Assembly (NCBI RefSeq): GCF_004745865.1
Contig: NZ_SRKZ01000001.1
Span: forward strand, 1,364,001 to 1,428,000
Length of the DNA stretch: 64,000 nucleotides
Origin: Hymenobacter wooponensis
GTDB lineage: Bacteria > Bacteroidota > Bacteroidia > Cytophagales > Hymenobacteraceae
Direction: 5' to 3'
Of the stretch, positions 1 to 8,513 are shown piece after piece. A program made the position numbers and the translations under genes. Positions within the stretch are counted from its first letter, which is position 1. Every line of letters starts with the position of its first letter. A model generated the notes under the pieces. The model did no database searches. It had not been told where the DNA came from and saw only the letters and a program-made list of their open reading frames with translations.

Positions 1-1296
1 TCCGATTTCTACCGACCCAATTTCTTCCGCAAAACCGTGGGCTCGTGCCGGGTTGATGGTGTACTTGGCGATGTAACGGCGGGCCCGGAAGTTGTCGGCG
101 CCCCGTTCTGCATCTTCGGGCAGCAGGCCGCGCTGCTCCTTCATTTTGTGGGCCGTTTGCCAGGTACGGGTGAGCACCTCCCCCACCCGGCCCATGGCTT
201 GCGAGTCGGAGGAGATGATGCTGAGCGCGCCCAGGTCATGCAGAATGTCTTCGGCGGCAATCGTCTCGCCCCGGATGCGGCTCTCCGCGAAGGCCACGTC
301 CTCGGGAATGTTCTTGTCGAGGTGGTGACACACCATCAACATGTCGAGGTGCTCGTCAATAGTATTGATGGTAAAGGGCCGCGTAGGGTTGGTGGACGAC
401 GGAATAACGTTGGGCTCCCCGCAGATTTTAATAATGTCGGGGGCGTGGCCGCCGCCGGCACCTTCGGTGTGGTAGGCATGAATGGTACGGCCCTTGAACG
501 CCGCGGTGGAAGTCTCCACAAAGCCGCTTTCGTTGAGCGTATCGGTATGGATGCAAACCTGCACGTCGTACTGCTCGGCCACACTCAGGCACGTGTCGAT
601 GGCGGCGGGCGTGGTGCCCCAGTCCTCGTGCAGCTTAAAGCCTACCGCACCGGCATCCAGTTGCTCATGCAGGCCTTCGGGCCGGGAGGTGTTGCCCTTG
701 CCCAGAAAGCCGAAGTTGAGCGGAAAGGCATCCGTGGCCTTCAGCATCATCTCAATGTAAAAAGCGCCTGGTGTGCAGGTAGTGGCATTGGTGCCTGATG
801 AAGGCCCGGTGCCCCCGCCCAGCATGGTCGTCACGCCCGACGCCAGGGCCTCGTCGATCTGCTGAGGGCAGATGAAGTGAATGTGGCAATCAATACCACC
901 GGCCGTCAGAATTTGGCCCTCACCGGCTATAACTTCGGTGGTCACGCCCACCACCATACCGGGCGTCACGTTGGGCATAATATGCGGGTTGCCCGCTTTC
1001 CCAATACCCACGATACGGCTGTTCTTGATGCCGATATCAGCCTTATAGATGCCGGTATAGTCAAGCACCAGGGCATTGGTGATAAGCAGATCCAAGGCCT
1101 CAGCCTGCGGAATCCCAGCCGCTTGCCCCATCCCGTCCCGCAGCACCTTACCACCTCCGAATTTACATTCCTCACCGTAGGTGCAGAAGTCCTTCTCCAC
1201 CTCTATAACGATGTCGGTGTCGCCCAGGCGTACCCGGTCGCCGGTAGTAGGGCCGTACATGTCGGCGTACGCGCGCCGGTCGAGGGAAAGGGGCAT
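1..1296 (-). CDS. ureC: Urease subunit alpha, C-terminus cut by window edge
   Basis: Catalytic subunit of urease (urea to ammonia and CO2, cytoplasmic, two Ni ions). The minus strand is open from an ATG at 1296 through the left edge, giving 432 of the usual ~570 residues. The start context [20 protein letters not shown] fits the family. Visible active-site residues: His138 and His140 (CHIH), carbamylated Lys221 (GFKLHEDWG), His250, His276 ([11 protein letters not shown]), the flap Cys323-His324 (MVCHHLD) and Asp364 (SSDSQAMGR). All sit at the spacing of characterised ureases. The gene follows ureAB on the same strand after a 165 bp gap holding a long inverted repeat. The long plus-strand open frames over this stretch are only its antisense. 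The missing C-terminal ~140 residues and any ureEFGD genes lie outside the window. Confidence 0.97.
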   Translation of the reverse strand, partial: MPLSLDRRAYADMYGPTTGDRVRLGDTDIVIEVEKDFCTYGEECKFGGGKVLRDGMGQAAGIPQAEALDLLITNALVLDYTGIYKADIGIKNSRIVGIGKAGNPHIMPNVTPGMVVGVTTEVIAGEGQILTAGGIDCHIHFICPQQIDEALASGVTTMLGGGTGPSSGTNATTCTPGAFYIEMMLKATDAFPLNFGFLGKGNTSRPEGLHEQLDAGAVGFKLHEDWGTTPAAIDTCLSVAEQYDVQVCIHTDTLNESGFVETSTAAFKGRTIHAYHTEGAGGGHAPDIIKICGEPNVIPSSTNPTRPFTINTIDEHLDMLMVCHHLDKNIPEDVAFAESRIRGETIAAEDILHDLGALSIISSDSQAMGRVGEVLTRTWQTAHKMKEQRGLLPEDAERGADNFRARRYIAKYTINPARAHGFAEEIGSVEIG

Positions 1297-1351
1297 AAGG
1301 ATTTCTAGTTGTGTTTAACAGTCTACTCAAGTAGTCAGAATGCTCTTAGCA

Positions 1352-1445
1352 GTCATGTCGAGCGGAGTTGAGACATCTCGCTTAAATCGTTGGATCGAAC
1401 TTGCAACGTCAGCCTGCGAGATGTCTCGACTCCGCTCGACATGAC
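1352..1445. repeat. Long intergenic inverted repeat (REP/MITE-like) between ureAB and ureC
   Basis: Two 30-base arms (1352-1381 and 1416-1445) are complementary with a single mismatch or wobble; the arm begins GTCATGTCGAGCGGAG and ends GAGACATCTCGC. The spacer is 34 bases. It sits inside the urease transcription unit and lacks a T-tract, so it is more likely a dispersed palindromic element or RNA-stabilising hairpin than a terminator. A half copy occurs at 6317-6344. Confidence 0.85.
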
Positions 1446-1461
1446 GGGCTGAAGAACTAGA

Positions 1462-2157
1462 TTAATCCACCTTCCCACTGATCCGCCCGTTACCGCCGTA
1501 CACGATTCGCTCACCAGCCAGGGCCACTAGCTCTACTGGCTTCCGCTCGCCGGGCTCAAAGCGCACGGCCGTGCCGGCGGGGATGTTAAGGCGGAAGCCG
1601 CGGGCTGTCTCCCGGTCGAACTCCAGAGCCTCGTTGGTTTCGAAGAACGGGTAGTGGGAGCCGACCTGCACGGGCCGGTCGCCGCGATTGAGGACCTCTA
1701 CAGTTATGGTTTCGCGACCTTCGTTCAGAACCAGTGGCTCCGAGGACAGCAGGTACTCGCCGGGCTCCGAAGTGGTAATTGGTTCGGGGGTAACTGGCCT
1801 AGGAACGCGGGTGAGACCGGAACCATACAGCGCCAGCTCCGGAGAACCCTGCTCGTGGCATATGGGGTAGTGCACGGTAACGAGCTTGGTGCCATCGGGG
1901 AAGGTGCCCTCAATTTGCACCTCCGCCAGCAGCGCCGCTACGCCCGGCAACACATCCTGGTGGCCTAGGATCTGCTTGCCCTTGTTCATGAGCACTGCCA
2001 CGCTTTCCCCATCGCGGATGAACTCCAGAAGCTGCGTGGCGAGCAAGGAAACAGCTTCGGGGTAGTTCAGGGCCAGCCCGCGAGCATAGCGCTTCTGCGC
2101 TACTACGCCAGCTTGGTGCAGCACCAGCTTATCGAGGTCTTTGGGCGAGAGATGCAT
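1462..2157 (-). CDS. ureAB: Urease gamma/beta fusion subunit
   Basis: One 231-residue chain carries both small urease subunits. Residues 1-~100 are UreA-like ([11 protein letters not shown] at the start, then [18 protein letters not shown] and VTVHYPI). Residues ~131-231 are UreB-like ([17 protein letters not shown], then [11 protein letters not shown] and [10 protein letters not shown]). A linker of about 30 residues joins them. Such fusions are known, for example in Helicobacter. The product assembles with UreC into the urease oligomer. Its start overlaps the 3' end of the upstream ureH by 29 bp, which suggests translational coupling. The downstream neighbour is ureC. Confidence 0.96.
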   Translation of the reverse strand: MHLSPKDLDKLVLHQAGVVAQKRYARGLALNYPEAVSLLATQLLEFIRDGESVAVLMNKGKQILGHQDVLPGVAALLAEVQIEGTFPDGTKLVTVHYPICHEQGSPELALYGSGLTRVPRPVTPEPITTSEPGEYLLSSEPLVLNEGRETITVEVLNRGDRPVQVGSHYPFFETNEALEFDRETARGFRLNIPAGTAVRFEPGERKPVELVALAGERIVYGGNGRISGKVD

Positions 2158-2881
2158 AGCTTTTAGCGCGGAGATAAGAGAGCCAGAACTTAGAAGCGGA
2201 AAAGAGGAAAGTAGGGTGAGCCAGGGATACTGAAGTTGGAGCGTACTTACGCTGAGTTCTTAGCTCTGCATGCTCACTTCTGAATAAATTGCTGTAGAGC
2301 ATCCAGCCACCATAGCACATGCTCACGAGTGCCGAGGCTACCACCATTCCTACGCGCAGCGTATGGCTAAAGCGCATGCGCTGGGTGAACGGTACGCTCA
2401 TCAAGCCCGTGGCGCCCAACATGCCTACCACCGACCCTAGCCCAAACAGCAGCAGGTAAGCCATACCCAACCCGATACTCGGGATGCTGCCCATCACCAG
2501 TAAAACAAGCGCGCCGCTTCCCGCCAAGCCATGTATCAGCCCTACCGCGTAGGCTGTGCTGCGCCGATAGCGTGCGGGTGGGCCTTTGCGGTAGTACTCT
2601 TTGTTGGTGAGCCGGCTTAGGCCCATGATGAGCAGCATGGCCCCCACGGCGGCTTCAAAATAGTTGGAGTGTTGTAGCGTTAAGCGAGTACCCAGCAGCA
2701 GCCCCCCAAACACCACCAACGTAGTGGTGTGGCCTAGGCCCCAATAGAGGCCATCTTTCACGGCTAACAACCGGCTATCGTGGCGAGCCACCAGGGTGCT
2801 TACGGCAATCAGATGGTCGGCCTCAAATGCGTGGCCCATTCCAACCAGGAAAGCAAAAGCAATGGGCAACAAGTTGTGCAT
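2129..2881 (-). CDS. ureH: UreH/HupE-type nickel permease
   Basis: A hydrophobic protein of 250 residues with about six membrane segments. The first helix carries the HX4DH metal-transport signature (His17, Asp22, His23 in HAFEADH), and a later [15 protein letters not shown] helix is typical of the UreH/NiCoT group. Probable role: Ni2+ uptake across the inner membrane to supply the urease encoded directly downstream. The chain continues ~30 residues past the last membrane segment ([14 protein letters not shown] onward) and overlaps ureAB by 29 bp. That tail looks unlike the family and may be a late-stop extension. The function is inferred from family and context. Confidence 0.85.
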   Translation of the reverse strand: MHNLLPIAFAFLVGMGHAFEADHLIAVSTLVARHDSRLLAVKDGLYWGLGHTTTLVVFGGLLLGTRLTLQHSNYFEAAVGAMLLIMGLSRLTNKEYYRKGPPARYRRSTAYAVGLIHGLAGSGALVLLVMGSIPSIGLGMAYLLLFGLGSVVGMLGATGLMSVPFTQRMRFSHTLRVGMVVASALVSMCYGGWMLYSNLFRSEHAELRTQRKYAPTSVSLAHPTFLFSASKFWLSYLRAKSYASLAQRPR

Positions 2882-2969
2882 TCAGAAAAGCGCCTACTGT
2901 AGTTTCGGCCCTTAATCTAAAGGCTTTTGTTTAGAAACTGTATACCACAGCAGCTAACAGGCTCCAAAA

Positions 2970-2994
2970 AGAAACCCCACCTTGTGGGTGGGGC
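2970..2994 (-). terminator. Rho-independent terminator of ndh
   Basis: A 7-bp GC stem (2975-2981 with 2987-2993, CCCCACC/GGTGGGG) with a 5-base loop. Read on the minus strand it is followed by GTTTCTTTTTGG. It lies just past the type II NADH dehydrogenase and before ureH, so the urease block needs its own promoter. Confidence 0.8.
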
Positions 2995-3010
2995 TATAGT
3001 TTTTCACTTG

Positions 3011-4396
3011 CTAGGCCTGTGTTTTAACAGGCTCCTGAATGGCCGGCGGCGTGGGGTTATACTGAGGAGTAGAATTCATGTGCTCCGCAGTAGCCTTGCC
3101 TTTGTCATCCTTAAAGTCACTACGCTTATAGGGGCGAATGATGAGGCGCAGGGCCTTATCAGAGCTGAGGTAGCTGGTAGCCCAGTCTACAAACGTCACC
3201 ACCTTATTACGGAAGCCAACCAGCGTCATCAAGTGCACAAACAGCCAAGTCAGCCAGCCCAGGAAACCGCCAAAGTGCTTGTCGCCGGGCAGGTCAACTA
3301 CGGCGCGGTTGCGGCCCACAATAGCCATACTGCCTTTGTTCACGTAGTGGAACGGCTTGAGGGCTTGGCCACTGAGCATGCGCTTAAAGTTGTGGGCCAG
3401 CTGCTCAGCCTGCTGAATAGCCACAGGTGCCAGCATGGGATAGCCGCGGGGCATTTCCTCGGTAATCATGTTGGCCAAGTCACCAATGGCATAAATGTTA
3501 TTAGCCCCCTGTACTCGGTTGAAGTGGTCAACGTTCACGCGCTTATTGCGGGCCACCACCTCGGCGGGTAGGCCAGGTACATCGGCTCCGTTCACACCAG
3601 CGGCCCAAATCACATTCTCGGTGCGAATGAATTCGGTATCAGAGGTGTAGAGCTTACAGTCCTCGTAGCGCTTGGCCGAGGTGTTGAGCCGGATATGGAT
3701 GTTCATATCCTCCAGGTACTTTTTGGCTTTTTGCTGCGACTGTTTCGACATGGGCCCGAGTACCTCGCCGCCAGCTTCCACCAGATAGATTTCCATCTGC
3801 TTCAGGTCGAGCTCGGGGTAGTCTTTAGGCAGTACGTCTTTGCGCATCTCGGCTAGCGAGCCGCAAATTTCCACGCCTGTAGGGCCGCCACCTACTACCA
3901 CCACGTTCATCAGGGCTTGACGGGCGGCGGGGTCTTCCTTCAGTAGAGCCTTCTCAAAGTTCTGGAACAGGAAGCTGCGCAGGTTCAGCGCGTTCGGGAT
4001 GCTTTTGATCTGCATGGCGTTGCGCTCAATGCTCTCCAGCCCAAAAAAGTTGGTGAGCGAGCCGGTAGCCAGCACCAAGTGGTCATAGCGGATGTCGCCG
4101 ATGTTGGTGACTACCGTGTTACTGGCGGGGTCGATGCGCTGCACATCGGCCATGCGGTAAAAGAAGTTGTGCTGCCCGGCAAAGATCTTGCGGATGGGAT
4201 ACGCAATGTTATCGGCCTCCAGGGCGCCAGTAGCTACCTGGTACAGCAGGGGCTGGAAGTTGTGGTAATTATTACGGTCAATGACCACTACCTGCACCGG
4301 AGCATCAGCCAGCTCTTTGGCGAGCCGTAGCCCACTAAAGCCGCAGCCCACAATCACGATGCGAGGTTGAGAAGTAACGGGAAGATTGGTATCCAT
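3011..4396 (-). CDS. ndh: Type II NADH:quinone oxidoreductase (NDH-2)
   Basis: A single-subunit flavoprotein of 461 residues that passes electrons from NADH to quinone without pumping protons. An N-terminal FAD-binding Rossmann motif is at residues 17-22 (GCGFSG), followed by NNYHNFQPLLYQVATG, which is diagnostic for NDH-2. A second dinucleotide fold (VVVVGGGPTGVEICGSLAEM) lies near residue 170 for NADH. The C-terminal stretch FGGFLGWLTWLFVHLMTLVG should associate with the membrane. The cell also encodes complete complex I in this window, so it has an energy-conserving and a non-conserving route for NADH. The ATG start lies just upstream of the Rossmann fold. The gene is monocistronic and followed by a hairpin terminator. 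Confidence 0.95.
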   Translation of the reverse strand: MDTNLPVTSQPRIVIVGCGFSGLRLAKELADAPVQVVVIDRNNYHNFQPLLYQVATGALEADNIAYPIRKIFAGQHNFFYRMADVQRIDPASNTVVTNIGDIRYDHLVLATGSLTNFFGLESIERNAMQIKSIPNALNLRSFLFQNFEKALLKEDPAARQALMNVVVVGGGPTGVEICGSLAEMRKDVLPKDYPELDLKQMEIYLVEAGGEVLGPMSKQSQQKAKKYLEDMNIHIRLNTSAKRYEDCKLYTSDTEFIRTENVIWAAGVNGADVPGLPAEVVARNKRVNVDHFNRVQGANNIYAIGDLANMITEEMPRGYPMLAPVAIQQAEQLAHNFKRMLSGQALKPFHYVNKGSMAIVGRNRAVVDLPGDKHFGGFLGWLTWLFVHLMTLVGFRNKVVTFVDWATSYLSSDKALRLIIRPYKRSDFKDDKGKATAEHMNSTPQYNPTPPAIQEPVKTQA

Positions 4397-4590
4397 AACA
4401 GGAAAGCGCTGGCCGCACTGGCGCGGCGTGCTGTGGCAACAGTGCCATAATCCTGTACCGTAAAAAGCGGGCGTAGGTTGTGGTTGAGCTTCTTGCTTTT
4501 AGGTGGATAATGTAATTACGATCAGGGCCAAGCATACTGAGTATAGCGATGTTAAGCCGCTTTACCCTTTTCAAAAGTTGCAATTAGCAA

Positions 4591-4625
4591 AAGGCCCTTA
4601 CCTCCTGAGCAGAGATAAGGGCCTT
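4591..4625 (-). terminator. Terminator downstream of the CarboxypepD_reg protein gene
   Basis: Perfect 10-bp stem AAGGCCCTTA (4591-4600) with TAAGGGCCTT (4616-4625) around a 15-base loop. On the minus strand it ends in a short TTTT. It lies 48 bp past the stop of the gene at 4673-5371. Confidence 0.8.
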
Positions 4626-4672
4626 ATAATTCTTCTGGGTTAGTACCTGCGTACTGCAGCAGTGGCCTAGGC

Positions 4673-5371
4673 CTAGTAGTCTACGCCTTCCTTCTTTTTG
4701 AATTCGCCACTCTTTACCTGGTTGATCAGCTGCAGCCAGCTGAAGGGGTTCAGGAGCGGGTTGTTGGTGTAGGGTGTGGGGGCCGTGCCCATGCGCCGCG
4801 ACTGGTCGTACTGCTGGTTCTGCATGGTCTGGCGGTAGTTGCCGGTGCTGGTTACGGGTAGGTTGTTAAACATGCGGCGCATCACCTGCTCGCTTAGGTT
4901 TTCGGCGGCACTGGAGCCACGCTCTTTGGGCAAGTTCAGCGCCAGGAATGCCTGCTTAAACTCTTTTTCGGTGGCATACGGGAAGATTCTGACTTCCGGC
5001 AGCACCGTGGCATCCTCGCGCAGTGACACGATAACGGAGTAGCTCTGGCGTGGATAATCCTCCGGGATGATTACATACTGGTTGCGGTAGCCGAGACTCC
5101 GAATCACAATACTGTCGCCGGCCAGTACTGGTATGGAGAAGTAGCCGTAGGAATTACTGGCAGTGCCACGGCCAGCTTTGGGCACGAAGATGGCCGCGCC
5201 CGGCACGCCCAGCAGGGAGTCGCCGGTGGCCACAATGCCGGTGAATTGCACCACGCGGCGCTGGCCCTGAGCCTGGGCACTGCTGGGTGCCATGAACAGG
5301 CCTAGCGCCAGAAAGACCAGCAGAAACAGCGCTGGTAGAGAAAAGAAACGAAATCGAACCACAGCAGACAT
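4673..5371 (-). CDS. Secreted carboxypeptidase-like regulatory-domain protein
   Basis: 232 residues with a clear signal peptide (hydrophobic core LPALFLLVFLALGLFM, cleavage near SSAQAQG). Residues ~40-120 form a CarboxypepD_reg-like beta-sandwich: FTGIVATGDSLLGVPGAAIF, then GYFSIPVLAGDSIVIRSLGY. This fold occurs in Bacteroidota envelope proteins and TonB receptors. Here it stands alone, followed by a charged, Asn/Gln-rich C-terminus (residues ~125-232) without recognised motifs. Probably periplasmic or outer-membrane associated; no enzymatic activity is implied. The gene is single, convergent with nothing, and ends at a TAG embedded in TAGGCCTAGGCC. Confidence 0.8.
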   Translation of the reverse strand: MSAVVRFRFFSLPALFLLVFLALGLFMAPSSAQAQGQRRVVQFTGIVATGDSLLGVPGAAIFVPKAGRGTASNSYGYFSIPVLAGDSIVIRSLGYRNQYVIIPEDYPRQSYSVIVSLREDATVLPEVRIFPYATEKEFKQAFLALNLPKERGSSAAENLSEQVMRRMFNNLPVTSTGNYRQTMQNQQYDQSRRMGTAPTPYTNNPLLNPFSWLQLINQVKSGEFKKKEGVDY

Positions 5372-5482
5372 ACAGGGCGTTACAGATTACAAGTATACGG
5401 CTCTTTTGGGGGCCTCTGGTCGGTTTGGTGTAAATTCGAGCCGACTCTCGCCGGTCCTTCCTCCTGCCCTTCCCAGCTAAAG

Positions 5483-5881
5483 ATGCGCCTGAAACACTTT
5501 ACCGTTGCATTTGGTCAGCAACTATTCAAAGCCTTCGGCGACGATAGCCGGGTGCGCATCCTGCATTTGCTCTGGCGCAATCAAGAAATGTGCATCTCTG
5601 ACCTCGAGCAGGTGTTGGACTTCACCCAAACGAAAACATCTCGGCAATTATCTTACCTGAAAAATGCAGGCTTGGTGAATTTTCGGCGGCTCGATAATTG
5701 GGTGTTCTACTTCATTAAGGATGAAGCCCAAGACTTCGTTCACCAACTACTCGGGTACATGGAGCGCGACCCCCAGTTAGTGCACGACCAGAAGATCTAC
5801 CAAACCCTCTGGTCGAATCGGGAGCTGGCCGCGTATAAGCTGCAAAATCGGCGCTGGACCGGGCTTCCCACGGAGCGCTAG
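5483..5881 (+). CDS. ArsR-family winged-helix transcriptional regulator
   Basis: 132 residues. The N-terminal half is a typical ArsR winged helix: LFKAFGDDSRVRILHLLW, then a recognition helix in TQTKTSRQLSYLKNAGLV, then a wing containing NWVFYFI. No ArsR-type CxC metal site is visible, so the effector is unknown. A ~35-residue C-terminal tail (QKIYQTLWSNRELAAYKLQ) extends beyond the domain. It is 38 bp upstream of, and cotranscribed in direction with, a thioredoxin-like ferredoxin gene, which may be its target or partner (inference). It ends at TAG within CTAGGCCACT. Confidence 0.88.
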   Translation: MRLKHFTVAFGQQLFKAFGDDSRVRILHLLWRNQEMCISDLEQVLDFTQTKTSRQLSYLKNAGLVNFRRLDNWVFYFIKDEAQDFVHQLLGYMERDPQLVHDQKIYQTLWSNRELAAYKLQNRRWTGLPTER

Positions 5882-5919
5882 GCCACTGCCTCCCTTACTT
5901 TCCATTAGTTTTTCCTCCC

Positions 5920-6246
5920 GTGAAATCAGCTGCTGCCGTTACCCGCGTCTTTGTTTGTACTGCCCAAAAAGATGATGTGGGAAAAGATGTGGCAAAGGCT
6001 TTTAAGATAGAGCTCAAGAAGCAGGGCCTGAAGAAACTACTCACCGGCGGTTCCGGCAGCAAGGTGCGGGTACAAACCTGCAACTGCCTCGACCTGTGCA
6101 AGCATTGCAAGAAAGGCCCCGGCGCCGCCGTTGCCATCTACCCCGATAACGTGTACTACGGCGATGTAAAGCCCAAAGACGCTGCCGACATCGTGCGGGA
6201 ACACTTAGGCGACGGCCATGTTCTTAAACGACTGTTACTTGAATAA
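5920..6246 (+). CDS. Thioredoxin-like [2Fe-2S] ferredoxin
   Basis: 108 residues from a GTG start. The fold signature is RVFVCTAQKD at the N-terminus, CNCLDLCKHCKKGPGAAVAI in the middle and YYGDVKPKDAADIVREHL at the end, matching the small (2Fe-2S) ferredoxin/CBS-associated thioredoxin-fold family also related to NuoE. The usual four ligand cysteines can be picked from Cys13, Cys54, Cys56, Cys60 and Cys63; the central segment is richer in Cys than usual. Electron-transfer role assumed from the family; no partner enzyme is encoded nearby. Follows the ArsR gene after 38 bp. Confidence 0.85.
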   Translation: MKSAAAVTRVFVCTAQKDDVGKDVAKAFKIELKKQGLKKLLTGGSGSKVRVQTCNCLDLCKHCKKGPGAAVAIYPDNVYYGDVKPKDAADIVREHLGDGHVLKRLLLE

Positions 6247-6316
6247 GCAACCGTTAAGATTAGCAGGCCAATTACTTGCGCGTCCTGACGCTACCAGAAC
6301 ACCATTCCCAAACACT

Positions 6317-6344
6317 GTCATGCAGAGTTGGCCGAGACATCTCG
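6317..6344. repeat. Half copy of the ureAB-ureC inverted-repeat arm
   Basis: GTCATGCAGAG then GAGACATCTCG resembles one arm of the inverted repeat at 1352-1445, but no complementary second arm follows. Probably a decayed copy of the same dispersed element. Confidence 0.6.
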
Positions 6345-6457
6345 TGTGCCAGCGTTGTAGCTCTGGGGCTTTTGATAATTTTTAGCGTGAAGCCTCTATT
6401 GCCCTCGCCATGATGCTCTTGTAGCCTTATCACCCTATAAACTCACCACCTGACACC

Positions 6458-7153
6458 TTGAAATACCGTCACCTTTTCTTCGACCTCGATCATACGCTTT
6501 GGGACTTTGAAACCAATGCCGATGAAACGCTGCGCTACCTATTTGAGCACCATGATTTAAGCCGTTACGGCACCTTCACGGTCGATGAGTTTATCCGCGT
6601 GTACTCCGATATTAACCACGGTTTGTGGCGTTTGTACCAGAGCAATAAAATCACCCAGCAGCAACTCCGCGCCAGCCGGTTCCCGCGCACGTTTGTAAAG
6701 CTAGGCCTCTCGGAAAGCGATTCGCCGGCTAACATTTCAGAGCAGTTTACCAATGTCCTCCCCCTAAAGTCGGCGGTATTCCCTTATACCCATGAAGTAC
6801 TGGATTACTTGCGCGATAAAGGGTACGTGTTACACCTTATCACCAATGGCTTTAAAGATATTCAGCACGTGAAGTTGAAATCTTCAAACCTGACCCACTA
6901 TTTCCAGGAAATCATCACCTCCGAGTGCTGCGGCCATCTCAAGCCTGATACCCGCATTTTTCAGCATGCTCTGGAGCGCACCGGTGCCACCGCTTCTGAA
7001 AGCCTAATGATTGGCGACAACCTGGAGTGCGACGTGCTAGGTGCCTACAATGCCGGCCTCGACCAAGTGTACTTCAACCCCGAAAAGCGCCGCCACGCCA
7101 TCCAGACCACCTACGAAATAGCGTGCTTGAGTGAGCTGAAGGAAATTCTCTAG
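6458..7153 (+). CDS. YjjG-family HAD nucleotidase
   Basis: A 231-residue HAD-superfamily hydrolase starting at TTG (6458); no better start fits because motif I is at the N-terminus. Motif I FDLDHTLWDFETN has the nucleophile and acid Asp residues, motif II is ITNG, motif III has a Lys in CGHLKPD, and motif IV is GDNLECDVLGA. The DHTLWDFETN wording is typical of YjjG-type noncanonical pyrimidine nucleotidases, which dephosphorylate nucleoside monophosphates and help clear damaged nucleotides. Cytoplasmic. Its TAG stop lies in CTAGGCCACT and is 5 bp from the stop of the convergent SIMPL gene, with no terminator between. Confidence 0.9.
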   Translation: MKYRHLFFDLDHTLWDFETNADETLRYLFEHHDLSRYGTFTVDEFIRVYSDINHGLWRLYQSNKITQQQLRASRFPRTFVKLGLSESDSPANISEQFTNVLPLKSAVFPYTHEVLDYLRDKGYVLHLITNGFKDIQHVKLKSSNLTHYFQEIITSECCGHLKPDTRIFQHALERTGATASESLMIGDNLECDVLGAYNAGLDQVYFNPEKRRHAIQTTYEIACLSELKEIL

Positions 7154-7158
7154 GCCAC

Positions 7159-7872
7159 TTATTCTAGCGCCACTACCGTTTGCACGGCGCCAGCATATTC
7201 AATTAGCTCGGGAGTCAGCCGGAAGCTACGCCCACCTATAACTTTGCCGTAGAGCTCCATTTCCACGGGCTGGCTGGTTCCCCAGCTGCCATTGCTGGCC
7301 TCCTCGCCTACTTTTTCTTCCACTTGCAGCACGGCACCTCGCTTCTGGCCTAGCCCAGCACACAACTTATCTGCTGCTTTTAGGGAATTACGCATCGCAA
7401 TCAGAGTAGCTTCCCGGTGTAGGCTGTCGGCTTGGGTATGGGAATAGCTCAAGTGCCGGATGCTGCTGATGCGGGTCTGTAGCAAAGCCTCCATAAACGG
7501 CTCCAAACGCTTCAGGTCAGCCAGCCTTACTGTTAATGACTGAGTGGCCTGGAAGCCCGTGAATATCTCTTTATTGTTGCGGTAGTTGTAGGCTTTGTTG
7601 GTTGATACCGTGCTAGTGCGCAGATCTTGTTCCGTTTTGACGAATGGCTTTACTACGCCGTTCACCTGCGTAATAACGGCCTGTACCTCTGCCGCGGCTT
7701 CCTTCAGTTTAGGCTTGGTAAATGATACTTCCACGGTGATTTCTGCCTCATCAGGATACGCCGACACCTTTCCGTAGCCAACCACCGTGACTTGCCGGGG
7801 TGGAGCCGTAGTAGATGTGGTAGGTGTGCAGCCAACTAGCAGCACCGATAGGCAACCTAAGATAGTACGCAT
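7159..7872 (-). CDS. SIMPL (DUF541) domain lipoprotein
   Basis: 237 residues. A short lipoprotein signal has lipobox LVGC with Cys15, followed by a Thr-rich linker. The body is a SIMPL/DUF541 domain: VTVVGYGKVSAYPDEAEI at the start and RSFRLTPELIEYAGAVQT near the end. Family members are envelope proteins of poorly known function, some linked to oxidative stress. Likely anchored to the inner or outer membrane. Divergent from the dNMP kinase gene across 92 bp. Confidence 0.88.
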   Translation of the reverse strand: MRTILGCLSVLLVGCTPTTSTTAPPRQVTVVGYGKVSAYPDEAEITVEVSFTKPKLKEAAAEVQAVITQVNGVVKPFVKTEQDLRTSTVSTNKAYNYRNNKEIFTGFQATQSLTVRLADLKRLEPFMEALLQTRISSIRHLSYSHTQADSLHREATLIAMRNSLKAADKLCAGLGQKRGAVLQVEEKVGEEASNGSWGTSQPVEMELYGKVIGGRSFRLTPELIEYAGAVQTVVALE

Positions 7873-7951
7873 AATAAATACAGTAGAGGTACTGGTTGAG
7901 CTAGATAGAAGACAAGTATAGAGCTTCGGACGTTAACCGACGCAACCTGGC

Positions 7952-7960
7952 TACCTTTGC
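7952..7960 (+). promoter_or_regulatory. Bacteroidota -7 promoter element TACCTTTGC
   Basis: Exact match to the TANNTTTG -7 consensus. It ends five bases before the ATG at 7965, so transcription would start at or within a few bases of the start codon. Confidence 0.7.
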
Positions 7961-7964
7961 CCCC

Positions 7965-8513
7965 ATGATAAAGTTGATTGGCTTTTCGGGGCGGCGCGGC
8001 AGCGGCAAAGACACCATAGCTCGTTTGATCCAACAGCTGCAGCCAGAGCGCCGCTGGCACATTCGCTCCGTAGGGGAGCCCATCAAAGCGGTATGCGCGG
8101 CATTGGCCGGTGAAGGCACAGCGCCCTACTTCTCCCAGCAGGGTAAAAAGGAGGTGTTGCCCGCTTTCGGCCGGACGCGCGGCGAAATGCTCCAGCAGGT
8201 AGGCCTAGCGCTGCGCCACTGGGAGCCTGATATTTGGGTACAAGCCTTTTTCTCTCAGCTGCCCGCTGAGCAGTTCACCATAATCCCTGATGTACGCTTC
8301 CCTAACGAAGCCGACCTTATCCGCAGCCGCGGCGGCCTGATGTTTCGAGTGGAAGGCGACCCACTTCACCAACGCGGCGACGGCACCCGCGACGATGAGC
8401 ACCCCAGCGAAACAGCCCTCGATCAGTACCACCACTTTACTGCCACGCTATACAACAATGGATCCTTCAAGGACCTGGAACGGCAAGTACAGGAGTTGCT
8501 AAAAAGCTTATAA
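7965..8513 (+). CDS. Deoxynucleotide monophosphate kinase-like P-loop protein
   Basis: 182 residues. The P-loop GRRGSGKDT is at residues 9-17, directly after the initiating Met, so no later start is possible. PDVRFPNEADLIRSRGG and RDDEHPSE match the dNMP kinase/adenylate-kinase-like family related to phage T4 gene 1, which phosphorylates dNMPs. Cytoplasmic. The -7 promoter element 5 bases upstream implies a leaderless or almost leaderless mRNA. No phage genes lie around it. Substrate specificity cannot be read from the sequence. Confidence 0.78.
   Translation: MIKLIGFSGRRGSGKDTIARLIQQLQPERRWHIRSVGEPIKAVCAALAGEGTAPYFSQQGKKEVLPAFGRTRGEMLQQVGLALRHWEPDIWVQAFFSQLPAEQFTIIPDVRFPNEADLIRSRGGLMFRVEGDPLHQRGDGTRDDEHPSETALDQYHHFTATLYNNGSFKDLERQVQELLKSL

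Noticed and set aside
37..1308. Two long plus-strand frames (37-798 and 877-1308)
   Set aside because: They are antisense to ureC, whose minus-strand frame is continuous from 1296 to the edge with all active-site residues.
7965..8513. Prophage remnant around the phage-like dNMP kinase
   Set aside because: No other phage genes, integrase or attachment repeats nearby; the gene has a normal host-type promoter.
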